A stretch of DNA of 32,003 nucleotides, from NCBI RefSeq assembly GCF_000327285.1, contig NZ_HE998568.1, positions 313,450 to 345,452 on the forward strand. The letters are read 5' to 3'. Positions 8,300-17,173 of the stretch are shown here, in pieces (position 1 is the stretch's first letter; each line of letters starts with the position of its first letter). This DNA comes from Holdemania massiliensis AP2 (GTDB taxonomy: Bacteria > Bacillota_I > Bacilli_A > Erysipelotrichales > Erysipelotrichaceae). The notes under the pieces were generated by a model, which was given only the letters and a program-made list of their open reading frames with translations, was not told where the DNA came from and searched no databases. Position numbers and translations under genes: made by a program.

Positions 8300-8566
8300 A
8301 TGATAGTTTTCGATCGTTTGTGGAAAACGCTGGCCGACAACAATATATCCCGATATAAGCTGATCAAGGATTACGGCATTAGTAAATCCCAGCTGGTTCG
8401 GATGAAGAAGAACGCCAACGTCACGGTGCTGACGATTGATCGCTTATGTCAAGTGCTGCATTGCCGCGTGGAAGATATTATGGAATATCAGCCGGATCTT
8501 CCCGAATCCCCAAACAGTCAAGAACCGCCATCCTCACAAAATGCTCATTCGGACGCCGAATTTTAA
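8300..8566 (+). CDS. Cro/C1-type HTH transcriptional regulator (small)
   Basis: An 88-residue DNA-binding protein. Residues 3-63 form an HTH of the short Cro/C1 type (FDRLWKTLADNNISRYKLIKDYGISKSQL, then LTIDRLCQVLHCRVEDIMEY), a layout common in Firmicute regulators beside mobile or defence genes. The C-terminal tail is Pro/Ser/Asn-rich. The start is ATG with GATGGGGTG upstream. Its stop codon lies in the loop of its own terminator (8551-8582). The AlbA_2-type gene follows 96 bases later. Confidence 0.85.
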   Translation: MIVFDRLWKTLADNNISRYKLIKDYGISKSQLVRMKKNANVTVLTIDRLCQVLHCRVEDIMEYQPDLPESPNSQEPPSSQNAHSDAEF

Positions 8567-8582
8567 TCGCCGTCCTTTTTTG
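8551..8582 (+). terminator. Terminator overlapping the end of the small HTH gene
   Basis: The stem GGACG-C-CGA / TCG-C-CGTCC, with one C-C mismatch, is followed by TTTTTTG. The loop contains the TAA stop codon of the HTH gene (8564-8566), so terminating ribosomes would occlude the hairpin. Confidence 0.75.
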
Positions 8583-8662
8583 TTTTCTTTTCTGAAAGGA
8601 ATACTGGAAATCCCGTTGGGAATAGACTACAGTAAAGAGAGAAAAGAAAGGCGGGGATCTTC

Positions 8663-9967
8663 ATGATCGAATTGGCGCAGCTTACACGTTATCAGGAAAA
8701 CAACCGGCTGGAAGCCAAGAAAGCCCAGGGCGGACTGCCGCATAGCTTATGGGAAACCTACTCCGCCTTTGCCAATACCGTCGGCGGTGTCCTGCTTTTA
8801 GGCGTCATTGAAACACCGGAGAAATATTTTCAGACCGTGGCGCTGAGTGATCCGCAGAAGCTGGCTGATCAGTTCTGGCAGATCGTAACCAATCCTGAAT
8901 TAGTCAGTGTCAATCTGCTTCAGCGTGATCAGGTTCAGGTTGTCAAAGTTCAGGATCATTGGATCGTTGTGATTGAAGTTCCACGGGCACTGGCCTGTGA
9001 AAAACCGGTTTATCTGGGTGCTTCACCATTTTCCGGAACCTATCGACGCGGTGGCGAAGGAGATTATCGCTGTCAGATCAGTGAAGTTCAGACAATGATG
9101 GAAAATCGGTTCCGCGAACTGCCGGATGGAAGACCGGTAATTTCCGCCACGTTAAGCGATCTAAAAGCTTCTTCGATCCAGACCTATCGGGAGTATTTCT
9201 GTAAGATTCAGCCGGATTCGGTCTGGAACACGATTTCGGAGCTTAGTTTTCTGCTTCAGATCAACGCCGTTTATTTTGCGAATGACGGAAGTCTGCGGCC
9301 AACGCTGGCGGGATTGTTGATGTTTGGCAGCGAAGAAGTGCTGCATCGTATCTTTCCCGGTCTTTCCCTGAACAATCAGCTAAGCGGCCATCAGCAGGAA
9401 GAAAACTGCTGCGACTTTTACTTGTCTGCCCGTCGCCAGGTTCAAAGTCAGCATCCTGAGGAAATCGCCTGGGGAATTAATGAAGCGCTGGTCAACGCAT
9501 TGGCTCACGCTGATTATCAAGATCATCCGCAGATTGAGATCCGTGAAAACGATCAGGAGATTCAGATCGTCAACAGCGGTCAGCTCACCCGCCGGACGCT
9601 CCCCGCCAATCCGGTTTTGTATCAGATGTTTCACTTCATCAAAGCCGCTGATGGTCAGGGCACAGGTCTATTGCGGATTGAAGCGATCTGGAAGCAAAAG
9701 GGCTGGTCGGCCCCGCAGCTTACCGCTCATCAGCAGCGCCATGAAGTGCTGTTCCGCTTGCCGGTTTCACGCAGGCTTCAAAAGCGGCAGACACTCCAGC
9801 AGCGGGTATTGGATCTGATCACCACGGAAATTCAGGCAAGCCCGCAGTATATCCAAACCCAGCTTCGTCTGACCTCCGGTCAAACTGAAACTTTACTCCA
9901 GGAATTAATGCAGCAGGATCTGATCGAACAAGACCCGGAAAGTCAAGACTTCCGGCTGAAAGCATAG
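8663..9967 (+). CDS. AlbA_2/Schlafen-type ATP-binding putative transcriptional regulator
   Basis: A 434-residue soluble protein. Residues about 10-125 match the AlbA_2 (divergent AAA-4, Schlafen-like) domain, with E-A-K-K near the start, then ETYSAFANTVGGVLLLGVIE and a later GTYRRGGEGDYRC. Residues about 265-355 look like the GHKL-type ATPase half (WGINEALVNALAHADY with the N-box, later IQIVNSGQL and GQGTGLLRIEAIW). The C-terminal 60 residues form a winged-helix-like tail. Family members are usually called ATP-binding or transcriptional regulators, and some sit in defence islands. The ATG follows GGCGGGG. It lies downstream of the small HTH gene. Confidence 0.85.
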   Translation: MIELAQLTRYQENNRLEAKKAQGGLPHSLWETYSAFANTVGGVLLLGVIETPEKYFQTVALSDPQKLADQFWQIVTNPELVSVNLLQRDQVQVVKVQDHWIVVIEVPRALACEKPVYLGASPFSGTYRRGGEGDYRCQISEVQTMMENRFRELPDGRPVISATLSDLKASSIQTYREYFCKIQPDSVWNTISELSFLLQINAVYFANDGSLRPTLAGLLMFGSEEVLHRIFPGLSLNNQLSGHQQEENCCDFYLSARRQVQSQHPEEIAWGINEALVNALAHADYQDHPQIEIRENDQEIQIVNSGQLTRRTLPANPVLYQMFHFIKAADGQGTGLLRIEAIWKQKGWSAPQLTAHQQRHEVLFRLPVSRRLQKRQTLQQRVLDLITTEIQASPQYIQTQLRLTSGQTETLLQELMQQDLIEQDPESQDFRLKA

Positions 9968-10111
9968 AATCCTTTGCCGAAGCTTCTTTGGCTGATGAGA
10001 ATCCCGGCAGCTTCCTTTCACTTTACTTTCTGATTGGGCTCCTCGCAGACCTTCCTCCTAAAAAAGCTCAATGTCTTGGGTCTGATAAAAGTCAGGTTTG
10101 GTCTATTTTTG

Positions 10112-10141
10112 TTGCGGAAATTCCCCCTGCGGCGCTACAAT
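10112..10141 (+). promoter_or_regulatory. Candidate promoter of the 10164 gene
   Basis: TTGCGG (10112-10117) and TACAAT (10136-10141) are separated by 18 bases, ending 22 bases before the ATG at 10164. The -35 match is partial. Confidence 0.4.
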
Positions 10142-10163
10142 AGAAAAGTTGAGGAGTGAAGCT

Positions 10164-11297
10164 ATGAATAATCAAGAATTAAAAAGAGAAAATGCCCGCC
10201 TGCTGCAGCAGCTGAGTACAGTCTGCGCCAGCATGGAAGCCAATCGGATAGAAGCCGATCAGCTTGTCTTTCCCCGCTGGGATTTGTGCGTTCGTGCCCA
10301 GATTGACAGTTTAGATGAGCGGGTGATGGCGGTTTGTACGTTTGAACTCGACTGTCCCCGCTTTGACGAAACGCTGGTTGAGCGCTGCAGCGGAGCAGGG
10401 AAGGATCCGGATCAGGCAATCGGATCGGCTGCGGCCAGCTTTTTATTCGGCATGATGGCGGCCGTCATCACGTTAATGCGCTACGAATCAGTTCTGCAGC
10501 TGACAACCGAGTTCGGTGGAAAAGAACGCAAATGGAACTGCATCCAAAGTGAAGTCATCGGCATGGGTCAGCCTCTGAGCACCGATCATCGGCTGGATTA
10601 CTGGAACGCGCTCAAAGGCTTGCTTCCGCAGGTTCTCGGCAGTCGGAAAATCACAGTCATCCAAGTTTACGGCGCCCGCCAGGCGGATGGCAGCGTCAAT
10701 GCGGAATGCCGGGTCAACGGTGTTGTCTGCCGCTTTTTGAGCGAAGCCATCGCCGCGGTGGTCCAAACATGGGATAACAGCGAATTTGTTTCCCGCAGGC
10801 AGATTTTCCTGCTTGAACAGGACAGAACGCAGGCCGCTTTGTTCCCGTATACAAAAGCTCAGATCCACACCATGACAACCCAAGCCATGCGTCTGTTTCA
10901 GGCCTGCGATACTGAAGAAAAACTCAATCGTTATACGGAAATTCTGAGCCGGGATCTCAATGATGTTTCCCTGGCTGAGCAGTTCCGTTTCTTTCTGCCG
11001 GAAATCTGTGCTGAAAATGCCTTTCCTGAGCTGCCGATCGACGAGCATCTTTCCTTACATACGCCCGATCAGACAACTTCGGTGACAATCTTCCAGCTGA
11101 CTGCGGTGGAATGGATGAAGGAAGCAGTCTACGAAGGGTTTAAGAACGAAGACTTTGATAACGAGCTGTTCCGGCAGCTGATCAGCCTCAGTTCGCTGTA
11201 TGCCGAAGTTCATTCCCGGAAGCAGAAAGGGGAAGCGCTGAAAGATCACCCGGTTACTCTGCAGTTTCCTGTTTCAAACCGGTTTAAGTTATTCTGA
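10164..11297 (+). CDS. Conserved hypothetical protein (377 aa)
   Basis: A soluble protein that begins with a short helical leader (MNNQELKRENARLLQQL). A mixed alpha/beta region follows, with FDETLVERCSGAGKDPDQAIGSAAASFLFGMMAAVITLM, which resembles DUF6348-type proteins where a DETL-ESC motif is followed by a helical segment. This is recalled from memory and uncertain. The second half is unassigned. No signal peptide or obvious catalytic motif is seen. The ATG at 10164 has GAGGAG 8 bases upstream; the 22 upstream in-frame codons cross the promoter and are not used. It stands alone and is closed by a perfect terminator. Confidence 0.75.
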   Translation: MNNQELKRENARLLQQLSTVCASMEANRIEADQLVFPRWDLCVRAQIDSLDERVMAVCTFELDCPRFDETLVERCSGAGKDPDQAIGSAAASFLFGMMAAVITLMRYESVLQLTTEFGGKERKWNCIQSEVIGMGQPLSTDHRLDYWNALKGLLPQVLGSRKITVIQVYGARQADGSVNAECRVNGVVCRFLSEAIAAVVQTWDNSEFVSRRQIFLLEQDRTQAALFPYTKAQIHTMTTQAMRLFQACDTEEKLNRYTEILSRDLNDVSLAEQFRFFLPEICAENAFPELPIDEHLSLHTPDQTTSVTIFQLTAVEWMKEAVYEGFKNEDFDNELFRQLISLSSLYAEVHSRKQKGEALKDHPVTLQFPVSNRFKLF

Positions 11298-11309
11298 TTT
11301 GAGGCTTAC

Positions 11310-11336
11310 AGTCTGCCATCGCTGGCAGACTTTTTA
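11310..11336 (+). terminator. Terminator after the 377-aa gene
   Basis: A perfect 8-bp stem AGTCTGCC / GGCAGACT with a 6-base loop, followed by TTTTAA, 13 bases after the stop codon. Confidence 0.9.
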
Positions 11337-11712
11337 ATCTTAAATCAGATTTAATCAAACTTTATTTTAATCCTTTCAACATGCAGCGCATTCAAGAATT
11401 TAATAATTTCTAAACCTCTTATCCCTTGATTTTCCACTCCACTCTAATTTCAGTAATTATCTTCAATAATGATTACATTCTTTTTAAACAAGGCAATGAA
11501 TCATAATAATTATAAAAATAATTGTTGCACTATTAAATTTACATCGTTGTTTAAAATGAATTATCCACTTACTTTTTACACTTTTGGAAGCTCGTTGAAA
11601 AAGTCTTGTAAAAAAGCTTAAAAATTAAATATTAAATCTGTTATTTATTTACCCAGCTTATTACCTTTTTGTTCAATTCCCGCTACAATAATCGCGAAGG
11701 AAGTGAATATTT
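11337..11712. other. AT-rich intergenic region
   Basis: About 375 bases, much more AT-rich than the flanking genes, with no ORF I can support. Near its end TACAAT (11684-11689) could be a -10 box for the following regulator, with a poor TTACCT -35 at 17 bases. No repeat or RNA family is recognised. Confidence 0.5.
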
Positions 11713-11979
11713 ATGAATCACGTCAATTATGCCGCCTTAGGCAAGCGCATCCGCACAATCCGCAGGCATCGGCAAATGACACAGGAACAACTCGCCGAGG
11801 CTGCCGGCCTCTCCATCCCGCATCTGAGCAATGTGGAAAACGCCTCTACCAAGCTCAGTCTGCCCAAACTGACAGACATTGCCAATGCCTTGGAAGTTTC
11901 TTTAGACGAACTGGCCGGCGACAGCTTGAAGATCAAACACGTCCGTCCGGATATTGAAGAACTTGATGACAAACCATAA
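11713..11979 (+). CDS. XRE family transcriptional regulator
   Basis: An 88-residue helix-turn-helix protein. Residues 8-65 are a classic XRE domain (LGKRIRTIRRHRQMTQEQLAEAAGLSIPHLSNVENAS, then LPKLTDIANALEVSLDELAG). The acidic C-terminal tail has no further domain. The ATG has GAAGGAAGTGAAT upstream. It is a single gene closed by the shared terminator at 12081-12110. The target is unknown. Confidence 0.92.
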   Translation: MNHVNYAALGKRIRTIRRHRQMTQEQLAEAAGLSIPHLSNVENASTKLSLPKLTDIANALEVSLDELAGDSLKIKHVRPDIEELDDKP

Positions 11980-12080
11980 GAAATTCCTTACCTGTTCCCG
12001 GATGAATTTCTGCCTTCGCGGCAGATCCGTCTGCTTCAGACAAAATGAGGCAGGGAACGACCTGCGCTCAGACTTCATGA

Positions 12081-12110
12081 AAAAAACGGCTTTCTGCGAA
12101 GCCGTTTTTT
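12081..12110. terminator. Bidirectional terminator between XRE gene and ChbG-type gene
   Basis: A 12-bp perfect inverted repeat AAAAAACGGCTT / AAGCCGTTTTTT with a 6-base loop. The A and T runs make it work in both directions. It sits between convergent genes, 4 bases from the end of the ChbG-type gene. Confidence 0.92.
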
Positions 12111-12113
12111 CAG

Positions 12114-12890
12114 TTAATACTTTGTAATATCACGGAAGGAAATCAATTCAATTTCCTGTTGGGCAAACCAGGTTTTAACCTGCGGTGAAGTCGCGGCTTC
12201 CAGATCCTTGATCCGCACTTCAGTAAAAGACGACATCCGATAAATTGAACGGTCAAGATAACCAGGATGCAGCGTGACTAACGACAGCGGCAGATCCGCA
12301 ATCCCGCTGTGATTCTGCAAGAAATAATCAGCCGGCTCCACGCCCTGTTCATACAAGGAATAGATGGCGTTCGCGCGCTGCGGCCGCTGAATCAGCTTAT
12401 GATCCTGATTTTCCAGGTAGGACAAATGCGGCAGATCATAACGTTTGGCCAGCTCAGCCATCGCTTCCAACAAGTTCCGGGAACGAATGGCATGTCCTTC
12501 CAGATACTCCGGCAGTCTGCCGGTCAGCGCGATAAACCGGCGTATCTGCGCTTCGACTTCGGCCAATGCTTGATCTTTACTCACAACCGGATCCTGTCCG
12601 GCGGCCAGAGCGGCACGGCAGAACTTGGAACTGTGGAAAATCCCCTGTTCGTCGATTAATCCGGGAACTACGGATGGATCGGCGGCAGGCCGGCCTACGA
12701 CGATATTGATATGCAGTCCCAGGCACAAACCTGGAACTTCCTTTATCCACTCCAGGGACGCAGAAGCTGCCGGCATGTTGACCATCACGGCTGTGCTGCG
12801 CACAATTCCATCGCGATAGGCTTTCAAAATTCCCAAGCTGATCGCTTCGGTGAAGCCGTAATCATCGGCTTTGATAATACAGCGTTTCAT
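12114..12890 (-). CDS. ChbG/HpnK (YdjC-like) family carbohydrate deacetylase
   Basis: A 258-residue enzyme of the YdjC/ChbG fold, whose studied members remove an acetyl group from N-acetylated sugars such as diacetylchitobiose. The metal-site pattern is visible: KADDYGFTEAISLGI near the start with the Asp-Asp pair, GLHINIV, and a later EGHAIRS and LVTLHPGYLD supplying His residues. The length fits the family. It is last in the minus-strand unit, 12 bases after the NagA-type gene, and closed by the terminator at 12081-12110. With two NagA-like enzymes upstream, a role in breaking down N-acetylated amino sugars is likely. The exact substrate is not evident. Confidence 0.88.
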   Translation of the reverse strand: MKRCIIKADDYGFTEAISLGILKAYRDGIVRSTAVMVNMPAASASLEWIKEVPGLCLGLHINIVVGRPAADPSVVPGLIDEQGIFHSSKFCRAALAAGQDPVVSKDQALAEVEAQIRRFIALTGRLPEYLEGHAIRSRNLLEAMAELAKRYDLPHLSYLENQDHKLIQRPQRANAIYSLYEQGVEPADYFLQNHSGIADLPLSLVTLHPGYLDRSIYRMSSFTEVRIKDLEAATSPQVKTWFAQQEIELISFRDITKY

Positions 12891-12902
12891 ATTTCGTCCT
12901 GA

Positions 12903-14078
12903 TTATGCGATCTTCCGCTTCATCGCTTCCGGATTGAAGACATCCTTGTCCTGATTGCGGTCATAGACAATCCGGCCTTCAACCATTGTCATCAAGCATT
13001 GATACTGATCGTCAATCACGGCCAGATCAGCCTGCTTGCCCTCCGTCAGAGAGCCCGTCCGCTGATCAATGCCCAAGAACTTGGCAGGATTGAGCGAAGC
13101 CATGCGCACCGCGTCTTCCAGCGATACGCCTACGACATTGACCAGCTGGCCGATGTTATACAGCACCCACTTGCCGCTGCCGCAGATCCGTCCATGCAGA
13201 TCCAGGATCAGGCCCTTTTCGTCCGCGATCATCTCTTTGTTATAGCGCATGTAATGCCCGGTCGGCAGCCCCGCAATATAATTAGAATCCGAGATCAGAC
13301 AGAACTTCTCCACCGGCTGCATTTTCAGGCAGATCTGAATCATCTCTTTGCAGACATGGTTTAAATCCGTGATCAGTTCATAACGCAGATTGTCTTCCAG
13401 CAAATATTGCCCTAACGCTCCGACATTGCGGTGATGAATACCGCGCATGCCGTTGCACAGATGGGTAACGATATCCAATCCAACTTCCTGCATCGCTTTG
13501 CGGATATCCTCAGAATAAGCCTTGGTGTGAGCGGAAGCGACTTTAATCCCATTTTCATGAAGCAGACGGATGACATCATAGGCTTTCGGCAGCTCCGGCG
13601 CAATCGCCATCATCACCATTTTGCCCTTGGCCTTGTCAATCAGCCGCTGGGCTTCCTCCACATCCGGCAGCGGGTAATCTTCACCCACGGTATTTTCTCC
13701 CCCGCGCGCCCAGAACGGACCTTCTGAATGAACTCCGTAAATCCAAGCGCCCTCCAATGGAATATCCGTACAGTCGGCAATCGCTTCGAAAGCTTCCTCT
13801 TTGGCTGTCGGCAGCACGCCGGTCACCCCGACCGAAGCCACCGCTTTGGCAAAACCCTGAACATCCCGGCATGTGGCCGGATCGGTCATCGACCAGCCGC
13901 CGAAGCCATGATTGTGGATATCAATGATGCCCGGAATGATCCGCTGATCTTCAAAATCCAGATCAATTGGTCCCTCAGCCGGACCGATACGGACAATTTT
14001 ACCCTCGTTAATTTCAATCACGCCATCAACGATGCCGTTCTCCGTGACGATGCGGCGGGAGCGCAGAACGGTGCTCAT
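12903..14078 (-). CDS. N-acetylglucosamine-6-phosphate deacetylase-like amidohydrolase (copy A)
   Basis: A 391-residue NagA-family enzyme, predicted to deacetylate a GlcNAc-6-P-type substrate in the cytosol. It has the beta-barrel metal motif DIHNHG (His55, His57), the metal-ligand Glu in HSEGPF (Glu119), SAHT (His184), THLCNGMRGIHHR (His206, His215/216), NHV (His241), and the catalytic Asp in ISDSNYIAGLP (Asp264). The ATG overlaps the stop of the upstream paralogue by 4 bases (ATGA), so they are translationally coupled. It differs clearly from its neighbour, so this is an old duplication or two acquired specificities. One may be the GalNAc-6-P enzyme (AgaA); I cannot say which. Confidence 0.9.
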   Translation of the reverse strand: MSTVLRSRRIVTENGIVDGVIEINEGKIVRIGPAEGPIDLDFEDQRIIPGIIDIHNHGFGGWSMTDPATCRDVQGFAKAVASVGVTGVLPTAKEEAFEAIADCTDIPLEGAWIYGVHSEGPFWARGGENTVGEDYPLPDVEEAQRLIDKAKGKMVMMAIAPELPKAYDVIRLLHENGIKVASAHTKAYSEDIRKAMQEVGLDIVTHLCNGMRGIHHRNVGALGQYLLEDNLRYELITDLNHVCKEMIQICLKMQPVEKFCLISDSNYIAGLPTGHYMRYNKEMIADEKGLILDLHGRICGSGKWVLYNIGQLVNVVGVSLEDAVRMASLNPAKFLGIDQRTGSLTEGKQADLAVIDDQYQCLMTMVEGRIVYDRNQDKDVFNPEAMKRKIA

Positions 14079-15289
14079 GCCTGATCCTCCACTTTCATTT
14101 CCCGATAGAATTCAGGATTGAACAGATCAGTGTCCTGCTCGCAGTCATAGACCTTACGTCCGCGTACATACGTCGCTACGGCCTGATAATCGTCAGTAAT
14201 GACGACGCAGTCGGCATCCTTGCCGATTTCCAGCGAACCCTTGCGGTCAGCCAGTCCGTATTTTTTAGCCGGATTGAGCGAAGCCATGCGGCTGACTGTA
14301 CTCATCGGCATGCCCAGCTTTTCGACCAGATTGCCGATGCCGTAGAGCACCGGCTTGGAGCTGCCGCACAGCCGTCCGGTATCGCTGAGGCAGAAGCCTT
14401 CCGGCGTAATCGAAATGATCATGCCTGGATGCCAGCCCTTGTATTGCCCAATCGGCGCCCCGGCCATCCCAGAACAATCCGAAATCATCATGAAACGTGA
14501 CGGATCTTTTAGCTTGAAATATAACTTGAGCATTTCCAGGCTGATATGCAGGCCGTCGCAGATCACTTCACATTCCACATTTTCATTATTCAGCGAAGCA
14601 CCCAAGCCGCCGATATCGCGATGATGGAGCCCGGTCATGACATTGCCGGTATGCGTCGCTACGGTAATGCCCTTAGCATAAGCAGCCATGGCTTCTTCAT
14701 ATGTGCAGTCACTGTGCGCATAAGCCAGTGTCACGCCTTGCGACAGGAAATACTCAATGATCGGATCAATCCCCGGAATTTCCGGTGCCAGCGCGACCAG
14801 CTTCAGCTTTCCCTGACCATCGGCAACCATCTGCTTCGCGGTATCCAGAGATACTTCCGGCCAGCCGGTTTTGATTCCCTTTTCCCCAACGCGGTTCAGC
14901 CATGGCCCTTCGCTGTGAATCCCCACGATATCCGCACCTTCATTTTCCTCGTCTGCCACTTCGCTGACGCTGCGGATCATCCCCACCGCACAGGTTGGGA
15001 AAATGCTGGTGACCCCCTGGGAAGCCAGGCCTTTAAGATAATGCCGAATGGTTGGTTTCTGAACCGCCGGATCCTCACTGACCTGTCCCGACAGCCCATA
15101 TCCGTGCGTCCCATGGTTATGGGTATCGAAAATTCCCGGAATAATCCGCTGATTTCCATAATCCACGGCGCCGGCCATCCGCTTAGGGTCGGTGGTAAAC
15201 CCACTCAGCCGTCCATCCTCGATGATCATCGCCCCAGACTGCCACTGGCCGTTCCAGAGAATGAGTTCGCTTTTTAAAATTGTTTCCAT
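14075..15289 (-). CDS. N-acetylglucosamine-6-phosphate deacetylase-like amidohydrolase (copy B)
   Basis: A 404-residue NagA-family protein and paralogue of the next gene. Motifs are DTHNHG (His57, His59), HSEGPW (Glu127), YAHS (His192), ATHTGNVMTGLHHR (His213, His222/223), DGLHIS (His248) and the catalytic Asp in ISDCSGMAG (Asp271). The ATG at 15287-15289 has AAGGAG 6 bases upstream. An ORF open to 15379 adds 30 residues without a ribosome site and is not used. It is first in the three-gene unit with copy A and the ChbG-type gene, behind the terminator of the PTS genes, so it likely has its own promoter or is reached by read-through. Confidence 0.9.
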   Translation of the reverse strand: METILKSELILWNGQWQSGAMIIEDGRLSGFTTDPKRMAGAVDYGNQRIIPGIFDTHNHGTHGYGLSGQVSEDPAVQKPTIRHYLKGLASQGVTSIFPTCAVGMIRSVSEVADEENEGADIVGIHSEGPWLNRVGEKGIKTGWPEVSLDTAKQMVADGQGKLKLVALAPEIPGIDPIIEYFLSQGVTLAYAHSDCTYEEAMAAYAKGITVATHTGNVMTGLHHRDIGGLGASLNNENVECEVICDGLHISLEMLKLYFKLKDPSRFMMISDCSGMAGAPIGQYKGWHPGMIISITPEGFCLSDTGRLCGSSKPVLYGIGNLVEKLGMPMSTVSRMASLNPAKKYGLADRKGSLEIGKDADCVVITDDYQAVATYVRGRKVYDCEQDTDLFNPEFYREMKVEDQA

Positions 15290-15510
15290 CTGTTTCTCCT
15301 TTATTTTTCTATTATGTTGTACCAATCCTTGCTCGATCATGGAACAGAATACGCCCCCTCTTTCGATGCGGTGATTCACTTCATGTAGGGGATACCGATT
15401 TGTCTCCGTCCGCCACCGCCATTCATTTTATTTTTAGTGATTCCTCTTCCCATCGATAGAGGTGAAAGAATCCTCACTGATTCTTATCGAATCAGAGAAG
15501 CCTAAACCGC

Positions 15511-15539
15511 AAAGCAAAAGGGCTGCGCTGACAGCCCTT
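15511..15539 (-). terminator. Terminator of the PTS genes (minus strand)
   Basis: An 8-bp stem AAGGGCTG / CAGCCCTT (15518-15525 and 15532-15539), followed on the minus strand by TTGCTTT. It lies 10 bases after the IID stop codon. Confidence 0.75.
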
Positions 15540-15548
15540 CCTTCTTGC

Positions 15549-16364
15549 TTAGAAGATTCCGAAGAACGCCAGCGCTACACTGAGAACGAGAATTCCCAGA
15601 ACCAGCGTAACCGGACGAACGCCCTTTTTGATTAATGCAACGAGTCCGAAAACCAAACCGACGGACAGGATGCCCGGCATGATCGAGTTGACAACATCGA
15701 GCACGACGACCGAGGTCTGTCCGACCTGGATCGTCCAAGCCAATTTGACATTGACCATGGAAGCGACCATTGCACCGACCATGCTTAAGCCCAAGATTGC
15801 CGCGGCCTTGGTCAGTGAAGTCATCAAGCCAGAGGAGAAGATCGAGTCGATGAAGGAAGTTCCCATCGTGTAGCCGATTTTCAGCAGATACCAACGAGCG
15901 ACAACCTGTGAACCGCCGTAAAGCAGCACGAAGATCAAAACACCTAACAGATTGCCTTCCGCGCATAAGCCGATGCCGATACCGGCTGCAATAACGCGCA
16001 CGCAGTTGAAGAAGAAGGCGTCGCCGATGCCGGCCGTCGGGCCCATCAAAGCGACTTTGATATTTTCAATCGTATCATCATCGACGCTGCCCTTAGTTAC
16101 TTTTTCACGTTCCAGCGCATACGCCAGACCCGCGATAAAACTGAACAGTACAGCGTGCGTGTTGAAGAAGTTGTTGTGACGAACCAAAGCGGCCTTGCGT
16201 TCTTCCGGATCGCTGTAAAGTTCATCGATCGCCGGAGCCATGGTGCAGGTGAAGGCATTGCCTTCCATTTTTACCATATTGAAGCCGCAGAAGACCAGTC
16301 CGGAATTCCAGAACATGGATTTCAGCGTTTTCTTTTCCTGTTGGGACAATTCCATTTTTGCCAT
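15549..16364 (-). CDS. PTS system mannose/fructose/sorbose-family IID component
   Basis: A 271-residue membrane subunit that together with IIC forms the sugar channel. Family signs are the start ELSQQEKKTLKSMFWNSGLVFCGFNMVKMEG, the helical LYSDPEERKAALVRHNNFFNTH, the strongly conserved VALMGPTAGIGDAFFFNCVRV, and repeated hydrophobic helices at the C-terminus. The ATG overlaps the IIC stop by one base (TGATG). Sugar specificity is not readable, but the neighbouring amino-sugar deacetylases argue for GlcNAc/GalNAc-type substrates. Confidence 0.93.
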   Translation of the reverse strand: MAKMELSQQEKKTLKSMFWNSGLVFCGFNMVKMEGNAFTCTMAPAIDELYSDPEERKAALVRHNNFFNTHAVLFSFIAGLAYALEREKVTKGSVDDDTIENIKVALMGPTAGIGDAFFFNCVRVIAAGIGIGLCAEGNLLGVLIFVLLYGGSQVVARWYLLKIGYTMGTSFIDSIFSSGLMTSLTKAAAILGLSMVGAMVASMVNVKLAWTIQVGQTSVVVLDVVNSIMPGILSVGLVFGLVALIKKGVRPVTLVLGILVLSVALAFFGIF

Positions 16365-17158
16365 CAGAAGAAATCCTCCTCATTATTGCCTGCGCTGGCT
16401 GCGGCCGCGTTCGCCGTTTTCGCATCCAGCAGTTTTTTATCGTTATAGAAGTACATGATTGCAACAACCGCCATGATAATTGCGATTGGCAGCTGACCCA
16501 AGCCCAGATATTTGGACAGAACGAAGCCGACGAAGAAGAAACCGCCGATTTCCTTGTCCCAAATCATCGAGGTCAAAATCGCGAAGCCGACGCCAGTCAT
16601 CATTCCGGAGGCTGCGGACAGACCGCTCATCACCCAAGCCGGCAGACCGCCGATGACACTCTGCAGGCCTTCAACGCCGAAGGCGACAGCCAGAAACAGA
16701 ATGATCGTCTGCGGCAGACGGTCAACGAACAGACCGCACAGAATGGTCTGGATCCGGAAGCTCTTCATGTTGCCAGTCGCCGCTAAATGCTCCCAATACG
16801 GAGCCAGCGAAGCCAGCACTGGTTTATACATTTCACCGACCGTCGCCATCAGCGTGCCGATCGGCATCGCTAACGCCAAGCCGGTTTCCGTATCCACGCC
16901 AGTCAGAATCGTCATCGCTACCGCAATGATCGAAGCGGAGCAGGCATCCGCCGGCACCGAACCGCCGATGGCCGAAATCCCCATGAAGATCGCTTCCAGC
17001 GAAGCGCCCATGATGACACCGGTTGTCAGATCCCCTAATACTAAGCCGGTAATCGCCGCCGTCACGATTGGACGGGCGAAGGTCTGCCACGACATCACGC
17101 GGTCGACGCCGTTGACGATCAGCCATGCAAGCATGACTAATAACGCACTTTGAATCAT
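16364..17158 (-). CDS. PTS system mannose/fructose/sorbose-family IIC component
   Basis: A 264-residue integral membrane protein with many hydrophobic helices and the family motif GLVLGDLTTGVIMGASLEAIFMGISAIGGSVPADACSAS in residues about 37-76. It is the sugar-translocating subunit beside IID. The ATG has GAGGAGG 8 bases upstream and lies 15 bases after the IIB stop. The C-terminal end is hydrophilic and Ala/Asn-rich. Confidence 0.93.
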   Translation of the reverse strand: MIQSALLVMLAWLIVNGVDRVMSWQTFARPIVTAAITGLVLGDLTTGVIMGASLEAIFMGISAIGGSVPADACSASIIAVAMTILTGVDTETGLALAMPIGTLMATVGEMYKPVLASLAPYWEHLAATGNMKSFRIQTILCGLFVDRLPQTIILFLAVAFGVEGLQSVIGGLPAWVMSGLSAASGMMTGVGFAILTSMIWDKEIGGFFFVGFVLSKYLGLGQLPIAIIMAVVAIMYFYNDKKLLDAKTANAAAASAGNNEEDFF

Positions 17159-17173
17159 CCTTTTTTCCTCCTC

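Noticed and set aside
11337..11712. AT-rich intergenic region as an origin or regulatory RNA
   Set aside because: No DnaA-box cluster, iterons or stable long hairpin is visible; AT-richness alone is not evidence.
14546..15277. 243-codon plus-strand ORF opposite the NagA-type gene
   Set aside because: It is a shadow of a conserved gene with all catalytic motifs on the other strand. No ribosome site or family pattern.
16512..17153. 213-codon plus-strand ORF opposite PTS IIC
   Set aside because: Pro/Ser/Thr-rich translation typical of the antisense of a membrane-protein gene. IIC is well supported.
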